The notes beneath the pieces were generated by a model that saw nothing but the letters and a program-made list of their open reading frames with translations, had not been told where the DNA came from and did no database searches. A stretch of DNA of 64,000 bases from the NCBI GenBank assembly GCA_902825875.1, contig CADECP010000022.1, positions 62,001 to 126,000 on the forward strand, given 5' to 3'. This DNA is from an uncultured Acidobacteriota bacterium (GTDB taxonomy: Bacteria > Acidobacteriota > Blastocatellia > RBC074). Below, in pieces: positions 17,671 through 26,283 of the stretch. Position 1 is the stretch's first letter, and each line of letters begins with the position of its first letter. The translations under genes were made by a program, and so were the position numbers.

Positions 17671-17761
17671 AGATAACGGAACAAACGGAAATAACCGAAT
17701 AAACGGAAAAGAGAAGGCAAAGATTCCGCCAGTTCCGTTATTTCCGTTTGTTCCGTTATCT
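17671..17761 (+). repeat. Palindromic repeat with 25-bp perfect arms
   Basis: The left arm (17671-17695, agataacggaacaaacgg...) and right arm (17737-17761) are exact reverse complements. Between them lies a related ccgaataaacggaa tract. It follows the quinoprotein gene by 75 bp. No second copy is seen in this window. Confidence 0.8.
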
Positions 17762-17842
17762 GTTTCATGTCTTTCAGGACAAAACATTCGATAGCCTGAG
17801 TAGTTACTTGCTATGTTTAAGAACGCTATGAAGGTGAAAGCG

Positions 17843-17885
17843 AATCGGCCTGCGTCTGGTAAACGGCGCAGGCCGATTTGTTTTT
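17843..17885 (+). terminator. Rho-independent terminator
   Basis: A 12-bp stem (aatcggcctgcg / cgcaggccgatt) with a 12-nt loop is followed by tgttttt. It lies 248 bp after the quinoprotein stop codon and could end that transcript. Confidence 0.8.
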
Positions 17886-18063
17886 GAAGCCAGCGACAAT
17901 CCGGTTCAAAAGCTTTTCGCGTATAACTCGACGCGGCAAATGGTCTGGTGCATCAAGATGCTGGCTCTGCGAGCCAAGCCGGATCGTTGCCGCGCTGATT
18001 TCGGAAAAGGCGTTTTCGATTGGTCAACGAGTTTCCGCAAAGCCAAAGATGTTCATGAAGAGA
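17886..18063 (+). other. Segment between two terminators: possible small RNA or gene remnant
   Basis: About 180 bp lie between two strong same-strand terminators. One frame is open across the whole segment and has ordinary codon use (…DNPVQKLFAYNSTRQ…) but no start codon with a ribosome site. This fits either a small non-coding RNA ended by the terminator at 18064 or the remnant of a gene. No family is recognised. Confidence 0.35.
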
Positions 18064-18095
18064 GGGCTTCCGATTTGGAGTCGGAAGCCCTTTTT
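18064..18095 (+). terminator. Rho-independent terminator
   Basis: A perfect 10-bp stem (gggcttccga / tcggaagccc) with a 7-nt loop is directly followed by five Ts. It is the second terminator after the quinoprotein gene. Confidence 0.88.
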
Positions 18096-18274
18096 AGAGA
18101 CACAGGACTAGGCACCTAATTGACCTCAGCATACGCACGTCATCTCAACTTCAGGTAATCACCAATTTAAGTCTTCGTAAATTACCGGAACCCGGCAGCG
18201 ACTCGGCCACAAATCTTACGCACAGCTAACAACCAGCTAACTCTGGTTAAACATCGTCAGGGTAAATTCGGTTT

Positions 18275-18363
18275 GGACAATCCGGTCAGCGCGAATCCTG
18301 ACCTTTTTATAGGGGACAGCAATTCGGAGCGACGGGTCAGGGTTTCAACTGTTCGGATTGTCC
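18275..18363 (+). promoter_or_regulatory. Long-range inverted repeat in acyltransferase leader
   Basis: The arms ggacaatccg (18275) and cggattgtcc (18354) enclose a further pair cctgacc / ggtcagg. The structure ends 25 bp before the ATG at 18389. It could be a folded leader or an operator pair; no known riboswitch is recognised. The rest of the 18096-18388 gap shows nothing clear. Confidence 0.45.
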
Positions 18364-18388
18364 ATCACTTCACCCGGCAGAAAAAATT

Positions 18389-19192
18389 ATGCTTGCAACA
18401 ATTCAAACTCAACAAATTCAGCCCATTCGTACAGGCAAATTGGAAGTTAGGCTGGCTACGACGATGTTGGAACTGGATGCAGCCCAGCGGTTGCGTTTCG
18501 AGGTTTTCAATCTGGAATTGCAAGAAGGTTTGCGGTCATCTTACGAACGCGGTTACGACTCTGATGCCTATGATGCGTACTGCGACCATTTGATCGTCAA
18601 AGACCTGGAGCTTGATGAAATAGTCGGCACTTATCGGTTGCTGCGACAGCGCGTCGCCGATCGCAACATCGGCTTTTACTCCGAAAACGAATTCGATCTG
18701 GAAAACCTGAAAACCGCCAGCGACGAAGCTGGCGGGGAATTGCTGGAACTCGGACGTTCGTGCATTGCCGAAACGCATCGTTCGTTTGCGACGATCAATT
18801 TGTTATGGAACGCCATCGTCCGATATGCGACGGAACACAACGTCACGCATTTGTTCGGCTGCGGCAGTTTGCACCTGTCCGACGAAAAACAGGTTCAACA
18901 GGTTTACGCATTTCTGAAAGCCAGGCACTTTGCGGCGGAAGAGTTTCGCGTTTATCCGTTGGCGGGATGTCGAATGGCGGTTTGTGATGACGAACAAGCT
19001 CCGGTGGATTCGCGTTCGGTGATGAAATTGATTTCGCCGATTCTGAAAGGGTATTTGCGAACCGGAGCCGTAGTTTGCGGTGCGCCCGCTTACGACGAAG
19101 AGTTTGGAACGGCGGATGTGTTGGTGTTGATGGAAATGGCTAAATTGGCAGATCGGTATAGGCAACATTATGCTGCGGAGAACCGACAATGA
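18389..19192 (+). CDS. GNAT-type N-acyltransferase (OlsB-like, acyl-ACP dependent)
   Basis: This encodes 267 aa. The phrases RLRFEVFNLELQEGL, YDAYCDHLIVKDL, VGTYRLL, FDLENLK and LLELGRSCIAETHRS followed by LFGCGSLH match the family of GNAT-fold acyltransferases that includes ornithine N-acyltransferase OlsB and autoinducer-synthase-like enzymes. These transfer a fatty acyl group from acyl-ACP to an amine at the membrane. The C-terminal part (ISPILKGYLRTGAVVCGAPAYDEEFG) is typical of the lipid enzymes. The next two small genes are closely linked (4-bp overlap, then a 21-bp gap), so this heads a small operon. The acceptor is not known. Confidence 0.8.
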   Translation: MLATIQTQQIQPIRTGKLEVRLATTMLELDAAQRLRFEVFNLELQEGLRSSYERGYDSDAYDAYCDHLIVKDLELDEIVGTYRLLRQRVADRNIGFYSENEFDLENLKTASDEAGGELLELGRSCIAETHRSFATINLLWNAIVRYATEHNVTHLFGCGSLHLSDEKQVQQVYAFLKARHFAAEEFRVYPLAGCRMAVCDDEQAPVDSRSVMKLISPILKGYLRTGAVVCGAPAYDEEFGTADVLVLMEMAKLADRYRQHYAAENRQ

Positions 19193-19410
19193 ATCAGATT
19201 ACCGCCCCCACAAACAAATCCAATGCTCGCAAACAAGGCCGAACGAAGGTCGCCAATTCAAAGTTGACGAGCAGAAACCCTGTCGTTGTCGCCGATGCTG
19301 AAATGGAAATCCCGGCGGATTTTGTTGTCGGCGCTCTGCTTTATTCGCTTTTCAGCTCAAGCCGAAGCGAAGCAGTAATTTCCTTTCTCCCTGAAGAAGA
19401 ACAAGGCTGA
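19189..19410 (+). CDS. Hypothetical 73-aa protein
   Basis: Its ATG overlaps the stop of the acyltransferase gene (ATGA arrangement), which suggests translational coupling. The N-terminal 35 residues are basic and rich in Asn, Lys and Ser; the C-terminal half is acidic to neutral (EIPADFVVGALLYSLF). No domain is recognised. Its position is the main support for it being real. Confidence 0.5.
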   Translation: MNQITAPTNKSNARKQGRTKVANSKLTSRNPVVVADAEMEIPADFVVGALLYSLFSSSRSEAVISFLPEEEQG

Positions 19411-19431
19411 GTAATGTTTTTTGGAGGATTT

Positions 19432-19635
19432 ATGGCCAGACGAGTTGAAAACGAATGCGCCTATTGCGGCGAAGAACTCGAACTCGAATTTGGAATCATC
19501 GGTCAGGACTGGAAGTTGTATTGTTCGACTGAATGCACTCATCGTGGCGAACGATTGTCGCGGCGGGAAACAGAACAGTTGATGCGAGTGGCAATTCCCA
19601 GTCGGCATTATGTTCCGCTGGACAACGCCGCGTGA
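19432..19635 (+). CDS. Small zinc-ribbon-like protein
   Basis: This encodes 67 aa from the ATG at 19432, which has TTGGAGG eight bases upstream; another in-frame ATG at 19414 lacks such a site. Two cysteine pairs, CAYCGEELEL and YCSTEC, spaced about 20 residues apart, suggest a zinc ribbon. It closes the acyltransferase operon, 21 bp after the preceding stop. Function unknown. Confidence 0.7.
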   Translation: MARRVENECAYCGEELELEFGIIGQDWKLYCSTECTHRGERLSRRETEQLMRVAIPSRHYVPLDNAA

Positions 19636-19647
19636 TTTATCGCTGCT

Positions 19648-19705
19648 TTACCTGGAATTAATTTCAGCCTTACCTTGATTTAACTTCGGCCTTACTTCGA
19701 TTTAA
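19648..19705 (+). repeat. Short direct repeats, ~21 bp unit
   Basis: Two near-identical units (ttcagccttaccttgatttaa at 19663 and ttcggccttacttcgatttaa at 19685), plus a partial third at 19648, lie about 170 bp upstream of the TonB-receptor gene. Spacing of about two helix turns would suit a dimeric regulator. Confidence 0.5.
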
Positions 19706-19871
19706 GCGGTCATTGATAGATTGCCTGCCTAACAGCAATCAAACCTTAAACGTAGACAAACGCGATTTCAGAACGCTTCGGTTTTGGATGCACTCAAACG
19801 AGTGTGTTGGCCAAAGCTTGAATGGCGTTCCGTCTGTCGAAGCAGTTTCGATCCATTAAACAGGAGAAATT

Positions 19872-22800
19872 ATGAAGCCGAGAATAATAAGCCGCAGCAT
19901 TTTGCTTGGACTGCTGTTGGTTTTAGGAATCAGTTTTACACCCAATGCGCTGGCTCAATCTGGCCCGACCGGCAGTTTGAGCGGCAAAGTGGAAGATGCC
20001 AATGGGGCGGCAGTGTCCGCAGCCAAAGTCATTGCCACCAACACAGACACCGGAGCCAGCCGCACGGCGACCGCCGATGCCGAAGGCCGCTGGACAATCA
20101 ATGTGCTTCCCACAGGGAATTACAAAGTTTCGTTTGAAGCCAACGGCTTCAAGAAAACTGTGGCCAGCGCCGTTGTCGAAGCTTCGGTTCCACGCATTCT
20201 GGAAATCAAACTTGAAGTCGGCGAAGTAACGATTGAAGTTCAGGTGACGGACGCTGCGCCTTTGGCGACGCCGACGACAGCGACGGTTTTTCGCCAGTTG
20301 AGCGGCCAGGAACTTGTTCAAGTTCCAACAGCCACTCGCAGCTTCACCCATCTTTTGTCGGCTGACGCCGGAGTCAGTTCCGATCTGCCGCCGGTTCTGA
20401 CCAACGGCACGGGCAACATTTCGCCTTCGGTCAACGGCACGCGCACAACCAGCACTTCGCTGACTTTCAACGGCGTTGATGCCACCAACCTGACAAATAA
20501 CGAAGGCGCGTTGACCGACAACATCTCGCCCGCACCCGAAACCTTGTCAGAAGTCAAATTGCAAACCAGCCTTTACGATGCTTCGACCGGTCGTAGCGGC
20601 GGCGGCAATTTCCAGATCGTCACCAAAAGCGGCGGCAACACGCTGAATGGTTCGATCTATCATTACCTTCAAAACGAAGCACTCAATGCCAACGATTTCT
20701 TTTTCAACAAAGACGGCATTGATAAGCCCAAAGCCCGTCGTAATGAAGGCGGTTTCACCATCGGCGGCCCGGTTATCAAAGACAAAGTTTTCTTTTTTGG
20801 CGGTTATCAATTTACTCGCGCCAACACGGGGTTTGTGCCGACCGCCAGCAGCATCACCGTGCTGCCCGAGGCGTTCCGATTGATTAGCGGTCAACGCACG
20901 GCTGAAAACGTCGCTGCTGCGTTCAAGCAGTTGAACCCGAACTTCCCGTTGACGGCTGCTCAGATTTCGCCGATTGCCTTGCGAATTTTGAACATCAGAA
21001 ATCCTGAAACCGGCGATTTCATCGTCCCGGCCCCGCGCGTCGGATTGAGCAGAACCGGAACCGATCAGACGGTTGGTCAATGGGCAGGCGGCAATCCTTT
21101 TGTGCGTCAGCGCAATGTGTTCCCGTCCAGATTCGAGCAGGATCAATTCACCAGCAAGCTTGATTATCAGATTTCCGAATCCAATCGCCTGAGCGGCACG
21201 TTCTTCTTCGCCAATTTTCCTGGCCTGGATTCTTTCCCTGATCCTTCAAGCTTGGCCTCGCCGTTTACGTTAAAGCGTAACGACCGCAACCGCACGCTTG
21301 CGCTTTCTGATATTCACACCATCAGCCCATCGCTGATTAACGAAGCTCGTTTTGGATACTTTTTCCTGAACAATACTCGCAGCTTGGACGATCCTTTCCT
21401 GGCCATCACCAATGATTCAGTCGGCATTCCGAACCCGGCTTCGTTTTTCGATAACAGTCCGGGAACGAACCGACTGGGGCATTACGTTTGGAGAAACAAC
21501 CTGTCGAATTTCTCCTTCGGCGGCCCGAACGATTCGTTCAATCGTCGCAAACAGCAAACGTTCAGCATTGGCGATCACCTCACCTGGACGAAAGGCGCGA
21601 ATTCGTTCCGCTTTGGCGGCGAATACAAACGCCACATTTTTGACACCAACCTGCCGGAAGAGCAGGCGACTGAATTTGAAAAATTCGAGAACCTGACTCA
21701 GTTCCTGGCTGGTCAGGCAACAGAAGCCGACACTCAATTTGGTATCACCAACAAGAGTTTCCGCTTCCAGGATTTGAGTGGTTATCTGGCCACGGACTGG
21801 AAAGCCTCGCAGAGATTGACGCTCAACTTGGGCGTTCGCTGGGAATGGTTCGCGTGGCCGGAAGAAAAAGTCGGACAAATCGGCAACTTTGATTTTGCCG
21901 CTCTGACCAATCCTGAAAGTCCGGTTGCTGCGTTCATCGTGCCGAACAACGTTCAAACCACAGGTTTCAGCGCAATTGACGGTTCGGTGGCGACTGCGAT
22001 CAAAGCCGACAACGGACACACTCTGAAGGGACAAGACCTGAATAACTTCGCGCCACGTTTCGGTTTTGCCTTCTCTCCATTCGATAGCAACAAACTGGTT
22101 GTTCGCGGCGGTTACGGCATCTTCTTTGATCGCCCGTCGGCGGCATTTATCAACACGGTTTTTTCAAATTACCCGTTCTTGCGTGAAAGCGAAGTCACCT
22201 TCCCAGCCCGCGCCCTGCCATTGGATAAGGCTTGGTCTCAGCAAGATGTGAACCTGCCTTTTGCCCAGTACTTGCCTTTCCGGTTGTCGTATCAAAGCAA
22301 TGGCACTTATGTCATTCGTGACGGCACACCTGTAACGAAAGGCTCGGATGGTTCCAATAACCCGATTGATCTGGCCACGGGACAAATCGCTCGCGGAAAC
22401 ATCGCTGAAACCTTCGAGTTCCGCGCGATTGATCGTGATCTGAGAACGCCTTATGTCCAGCAGTGGAATCTTGGATTCCAGTATGAGTTTGCTAAAGACA
22501 TGCTCTTTGAAGCTCGTTACGTTGGAACCAAAGGAACGAAGCTGTTGCAGGCGACCGCTTTCAATCAGAGCTACAACCTGAACGATCCGAACACTCCTGT
22601 GAACATCTTGAAACGGGTCAATGACGCTTACGACGCCGCTTATCAGGCTGAATTCCGTCGCACCGGCAACCCGAACGTGTTGCGCGGCGCGCTTCGCAAT
22701 TCCACTGACCAGCGTCAACGCGGTTTGGGCATTGCTTTCGGATTTCCGAATCCGATCATTGCCGGGCAAGCTGCCTGCGTGAATGGCGCACTGAATACCA

Positions 22801-23735
22801 ATTCGGGAACGCCGATTGATTACAACCTGAGCACGCCTATCACTTGCAGTTCGGCAAACGCAATCGGCGGGGGAGCAATCATTCCGTTTGAAGCTCGTGG
22901 CTTGATTATGGGCTTCAATATCCCCGAAGCGGTGCTGTTGCAGTCATCAGCAAATTCCATCTATCACGGTCTTCAAATGGGCTTGACCAAGCGTTTCTCG
23001 AAAGGCTTGCAGTTCAACGTCAATTACGCCTGGTCGAAGTCAATGGATAACAACTCCTCCGATCCTGGCAGCACAGCCGGGGGCGGCAAACCTGACGTGC
23101 CGAACGTGGGCTTCGTTGTTCAAGGCGATCAGCGCAACCTCAGTAGCAATCGCGCGGTTTCCGATTTCGATCGCCCGCATCGTTTCAGCGCCAACTTTGT
23201 CTATGAATTGCCGACCTTCGGCTCGAAATCACGCGCCATCACCGGCTGGCAGCTTTCGGGCTTTGTTCAAGCGCAATCGGGAACTCCGTTCAGTATCTTC
23301 GCTGCCGAACCTGAAATTGCCAGCGCCTCGCAGTACACCAGCGTCACACGTGGCTCTGGCGGATTGCACCGACTGGGTTTTGGCCGACCGAATCTGATTG
23401 GCACTCTCGACCAGCTTCGCAGCAGAGGCTCTGACCCAACCGAGCGGTTTTTTGATATTTCGGCTTTGGGATCGCCACTGGGCGGGTTCGGAAGTTTAGG
23501 GCGCAACACCCTTCGTAACTTGTACCAGAAGCGTTTCGATTTCGGAGTGTCGAAAGACACTCAGCTCACCGAACGCTTCAGACTTGAATTCCGTTGGGAC
23601 GTTTTCAACGCATTCAATCAGGTGAACTTTGCTACACCGGGCAACGACCTTCAGGATAGTTCGGACTTGGGACAAATTCTGAACACCATCGGCGGTCCGC
23701 GCGTGATGCAGTTCGGTTTGAAATTGAAGTTCTAA
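19872..23735 (+). CDS. Oar-like TonB-dependent outer-membrane receptor with carboxypeptidase-regulatory domain
   Basis: This encodes 1287 aa with an ACAGGAG box. A signal peptide (SILLGLLLVLGISF…ALAQ) is followed by a beta-sandwich carboxypeptidase-regulatory-like domain (GSLSGKVEDANGAAVSAAKV, NVLPTGNYKVSFEANGF), then a plug-like region (ELVQVPTATRSFTHLL, GNFQIVTKSGGN) and a long beta-barrel (GGPVIKDKVFFFGGYQ, NLGVRWEWF, FAPRFGFAFSP). It ends in Phe as outer-membrane proteins do. The family is greatly expanded in Acidobacteria and is thought to take up oligosaccharides or other polymers. It stands alone with a terminator after it; the substrate is unknown. Confidence 0.92.
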   Translation: MKPRIISRSILLGLLLVLGISFTPNALAQSGPTGSLSGKVEDANGAAVSAAKVIATNTDTGASRTATADAEGRWTINVLPTGNYKVSFEANGFKKTVASAVVEASVPRILEIKLEVGEVTIEVQVTDAAPLATPTTATVFRQLSGQELVQVPTATRSFTHLLSADAGVSSDLPPVLTNGTGNISPSVNGTRTTSTSLTFNGVDATNLTNNEGALTDNISPAPETLSEVKLQTSLYDASTGRSGGGNFQIVTKSGGNTLNGSIYHYLQNEALNANDFFFNKDGIDKPKARRNEGGFTIGGPVIKDKVFFFGGYQFTRANTGFVPTASSITVLPEAFRLISGQRTAENVAAAFKQLNPNFPLTAAQISPIALRILNIRNPETGDFIVPAPRVGLSRTGTDQTVGQWAGGNPFVRQRNVFPSRFEQDQFTSKLDYQISESNRLSGTFFFANFPGLDSFPDPSSLASPFTLKRNDRNRTLALSDIHTISPSLINEARFGYFFLNNTRSLDDPFLAITNDSVGIPNPASFFDNSPGTNRLGHYVWRNNLSNFSFGGPNDSFNRRKQQTFSIGDHLTWTKGANSFRFGGEYKRHIFDTNLPEEQATEFEKFENLTQFLAGQATEADTQFGITNKSFRFQDLSGYLATDWKASQRLTLNLGVRWEWFAWPEEKVGQIGNFDFAALTNPESPVAAFIVPNNVQTTGFSAIDGSVATAIKADNGHTLKGQDLNNFAPRFGFAFSPFDSNKLVVRGGYGIFFDRPSAAFINTVFSNYPFLRESEVTFPARALPLDKAWSQQDVNLPFAQYLPFRLSYQSNGTYVIRDGTPVTKGSDGSNNPIDLATGQIARGNIAETFEFRAIDRDLRTPYVQQWNLGFQYEFAKDMLFEARYVGTKGTKLLQATAFNQSYNLNDPNTPVNILKRVNDAYDAAYQAEFRRTGNPNVLRGALRNSTDQRQRGLGIAFGFPNPIIAGQAACVNGALNTNSGTPIDYNLSTPITCSSANAIGGGAIIPFEARGLIMGFNIPEAVLLQSSANSIYHGLQMGLTKRFSKGLQFNVNYAWSKSMDNNSSDPGSTAGGGKPDVPNVGFVVQGDQRNLSSNRAVSDFDRPHRFSANFVYELPTFGSKSRAITGWQLSGFVQAQSGTPFSIFAAEPEIASASQYTSVTRGSGGLHRLGFGRPNLIGTLDQLRSRGSDPTERFFDISALGSPLGGFGSLGRNTLRNLYQKRFDFGVSKDTQLTERFRLEFRWDVFNAFNQVNFATPGNDLQDSSDLGQILNTIGGPRVMQFGLKLKF

Positions 23736-23761
23736 GCTCGCTTCACCTCATTAGCTTTTGA

Positions 23762-23807
23762 CTGGCTGCCGTGCATCGTTTGATGTTCGGCAGCCAATTT
23801 TGTTTTT
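23762..23807 (+). terminator. Rho-independent terminator of the TonB-receptor gene
   Basis: The stem ggctgccg / cggcagcc with a 16-nt loop is followed by aattttgttttt, starting 27 bp after the stop codon. Confidence 0.85.
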
Positions 23808-23822
23808 GCCCGTCTAAATCGA

Positions 23823-23973
23823 AGCAAGAAAATTTGAGACAGGATGGCCATGATTTTTTTTCAGGATGAACAAGATTCAAACCAAATTGGAACTTGATTG
23901 CTATTGATGATTCTGTAAATCCTGCCGCAAATCTTGCTCATCCTGTCAAAAGAGAATGTCTCAATCTTGCTTG
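23823..23973 (+). repeat. Nested imperfect palindrome
   Basis: An outer pair (agcaaga…ttgagac / gtctcaa…tcttgct) encloses an inner pair (caggatgaacaagatt / aatcttgctcatcctg). It fills most of the gap before the TPR gene. The rest of 23974-24180 shows no clear feature except a GGAGG ribosome site at about 24167. Confidence 0.6.
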
Positions 23974-24180
23974 CTCTGATTTCGTAAGCCACCTTCACGT
24001 TAAGCTGAAGTTAAATTGATGCAAAATTCTACTTGCCATCGCTCGTCCAAGTGCTATTATCCGCGCCACTTACGAGCGAGCTTTACGTGAATTTAATTTC
24101 GATTTTATGCGAAGGCCTCACGCAAGCCGCCCATCTTGATCCCTCAAGAAATTCAATCAAGAACTGGAGGTTGGCTGACG

Positions 24181-24942
24181 ATGTTGAAGAAAATCTGTTG
24201 GACGATTTGTATCATTTGCTTGTTGGCGGTTACGACGATGCCGCTGTTGGCGCAATCTTCGCGCGAAGCATCTGCGGTTTCCTACCGTGTGCGCGGCGAC
24301 CAATGGCAGGCTAAAGGCGAGTTGGATAGAGCGATTGAGGATTACAGCTTTGCGCTGGCTTTCAATCCGAACGATTTCGACTGCTACAACAATCGTGGCA
24401 TTGCGCGGTATTCCAAAGGCGAGCTTGAACTGGCGATTGGCGATTTCAACCGAGCCGTTACTCTGAAGCCGCAAAGTGCCGGCGCGTTTTACAATCGCGG
24501 CTTGGCGCGAAAAGCCGCAGGCGATTTTGATGGGGCTATCGGAGATTTCGATCAGGCGCTGCAAATCAATCCGGAATTGGTTCAGGCGTATAACAATCGC
24601 GGCAATGTCCGGCGCAGTTTGGGCGATGTGCCCGGAGCGATTGCCGATTTCGATCAAGCCATCAAACTCAATCCGCGACTGGCCGAAGCTTACAACAATC
24701 GCGGCAACGCTCGTCTGGTTGAAGGCCATCTTGAAATTGCCATCAATGATTACAGCCGCGCGATCAAACTCAATCCGAATTATGCAATTGCCTATTTGAA
24801 TCGAGGGCTTGCCCGATTGAGTTCCGGCGATCAAACCAATGCGCTAGGCGATTTAGAACAATCTCTAAAGCTCAACCCTGCTTTACGGAAAACAGTCGAA
24901 CAGCGAATTGAAGAAACAGGATTGAAATTAACGAATCGCTGA
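24181..24942 (+). CDS. Secreted TPR-repeat protein
   Basis: This encodes 253 aa from the ATG at 24181 with a GGAGG site ~10 bp before it; the frame stays open 45 bp further upstream without one. A signal peptide (ICWTICIICLLAVTTMPLLAQ) is followed by six to seven tandem 34-residue TPR units of the pattern AIxDFDQAIKLNPRLAEAYNNRG. It is exported and probably a protein-binding scaffold; the partner is unknown. A strong terminator follows at 24970. Confidence 0.88.
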   Translation: MLKKICWTICIICLLAVTTMPLLAQSSREASAVSYRVRGDQWQAKGELDRAIEDYSFALAFNPNDFDCYNNRGIARYSKGELELAIGDFNRAVTLKPQSAGAFYNRGLARKAAGDFDGAIGDFDQALQINPELVQAYNNRGNVRRSLGDVPGAIADFDQAIKLNPRLAEAYNNRGNARLVEGHLEIAINDYSRAIKLNPNYAIAYLNRGLARLSSGDQTNALGDLEQSLKLNPALRKTVEQRIEETGLKLTNR

Positions 24943-24969
24943 TTTCAAAACCAAATTCGGCAGATATGA

Positions 24970-25016
24970 TTCAGGGCGTTTGTCGCAAAGTTGTGGCAAA
25001 CGCCCTGAACATTTTT
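24970..25016 (+). terminator. Rho-independent terminator of the TPR gene
   Basis: A perfect 13-bp stem (ttcagggcgtttg and its complement) with a 14-nt loop is followed by catttttg. It sits between the TPR gene and the ArsC-like gene. Confidence 0.88.
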
Positions 25017-25034
25017 GACAGAAGGATAAGAGCA

Positions 25035-25457
25035 ATGACCGATAAGAAACGAGTCTTGATTCTTTGCACGGGAAATTCCGCCCGCAGCCAGATGGCCGAA
25101 GGAATTTTGCGAGCAGACGGTGACGAAGCGTTTGAAGTATTCAGCGCCGGAACCAAAGCCAGTTTTGTCCGCCCGGAAGCCATTCAGGCGCTGGCCGAAA
25201 TCGGAATTGATCTTTCCGGCCATCGGTCGAAAAACGTAGACGAATTCATCGGACAGGAATTCGATTTCGTCATCACCGTTTGCGATCACGCCAACGAGAT
25301 TTGTCCGGTTTTCCCCGGCAAGACCCGGCGAATTCACCACAGCTTTGAAGACCCGCCCGCGCCCGGCGTCGGCGATGACGAAACGCGGCTGAAGGTCTTT
25401 CGCCGAGTCCGCGATGAGATTCGCGCCTGGATGCGCGAATTCATACGGACCTGTTGA
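25035..25457 (+). CDS. Arsenate reductase, LMW-phosphatase (thioredoxin-linked) type
   Basis: This encodes 140 aa. The ATG at 25035 follows AGAAGGATAAG; the upstream in-frame extension would run through the preceding terminator and is rejected. The P-loop CTGNSARSQMAEG (CX5R) and the distal redox pair C-DHANEI-C in ITVCDHANEICPVFPG are those of ArsC of the Staphylococcus/Bacillus type, which reduces arsenate through a cysteine relay to thioredoxin. The late phrase HHSFEDPP also fits. There are no other ars genes nearby, so physiological use in arsenate reduction is likely but not shown by context. Confidence 0.87.
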   Translation: MTDKKRVLILCTGNSARSQMAEGILRADGDEAFEVFSAGTKASFVRPEAIQALAEIGIDLSGHRSKNVDEFIGQEFDFVITVCDHANEICPVFPGKTRRIHHSFEDPPAPGVGDDETRLKVFRRVRDEIRAWMREFIRTC

Positions 25458-25464
25458 GTAGCCC

Positions 25465-26283
25465 TTATTGGCCTTTGAATTCCGGTTTGCGGCGTTCGCG
25501 GAAAGCGGTGATGGCTTCAACCAAATCCAGCGAGTGCATAAATGCAGAGTTCCAAACGGCGACGTATTTCAAACCATCGGCAACGGATTTGTCGGCGCAA
25601 TAATTCATGACTTGCTTGACGCCTTGCACGACCAGCGGCGGGTTTGAGGCGATTTCAGAGGCAAGCGTTCTCGCGGCTTCGAGCATTGCTTCGGGAGTGT
25701 CGTAAACGTCGCTGACCAAGCCGATGTGAAGTGCGCGGGCGGCGTCAATGTCTTTGGCGGTGAAGGCGAGTTCGCGCGTATGGCCTTGTCCGATGATTGC
25801 GGGCAGACGTTGCAAACTGCCTATGTCGGCGACGATGGCGATTTTGGCTTCGCGTAAACTGAATTTGGCGTCGGCGGAAGCCAGCCGAATGTCACAGGCC
25901 GAAATCAAATCCAGCCCTCCGCCGATGCACCAGCCGTTGACGGCGGCAATCACGGGTTTGCGACAATCAGCGACGCGATTGAACGCCTGCTGCATGTCCA
26001 GCACCTTGTCGTGAAAGCGCGTTCGTTCGGCGGCCAGATTTTTTCCCGAAGCGCCAATCTCTCCGGTCATCGCCACCAAATCCAACCCATAACTGAAATT
26101 GGCTCCGTCGCCCTGAATGATAACGGCGCGAACGGCGTCGTCGCGGTCGAGCTCAGCAAACAGGATCGGCATTTCTCGCCAAAAATCCGGCCCCATCGCA
26201 TTGCCTTTGCCGGGGCCGATCAGCGTGATTTCGGCGATGCCGTTGTTGGTTTCCAGACGTAACGATTTGTATTCGGTGCTCAT
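25465..26283 (-). CDS. Crotonase-family enzyme, likely dienoyl-CoA isomerase
   Basis: This encodes 272 aa from the ATG at 26283, with an AAGGAC box upstream. The crotonase oxyanion-hole motifs are present (FSYGLDL, NGWCIGGGLDLISACDIRLAS). The active-site stretch SLREAKIAIVADIGSLQRLP keeps Glu and Asp eight residues apart, as in delta3,5-delta2,4-dienoyl-CoA isomerase (ECH1), rather than the two Glu of a classic hydratase. It should act in degradation of unsaturated fatty acids in the cytosol. The gene is convergent with arsC, 7 bp apart. Confidence 0.83.
   Translation of the reverse strand: MSTEYKSLRLETNNGIAEITLIGPGKGNAMGPDFWREMPILFAELDRDDAVRAVIIQGDGANFSYGLDLVAMTGEIGASGKNLAAERTRFHDKVLDMQQAFNRVADCRKPVIAAVNGWCIGGGLDLISACDIRLASADAKFSLREAKIAIVADIGSLQRLPAIIGQGHTRELAFTAKDIDAARALHIGLVSDVYDTPEAMLEAARTLASEIASNPPLVVQGVKQVMNYCADKSVADGLKYVAVWNSAFMHSLDLVEAITAFRERRKPEFKGQ

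Noticed and set aside
17878-18111. 77-aa protein gene after the quinoprotein
   Set aside because: It starts inside the stem/T-tract of a terminator, has no ribosome site and runs through a second terminator. Listed instead as a possible small RNA or remnant.
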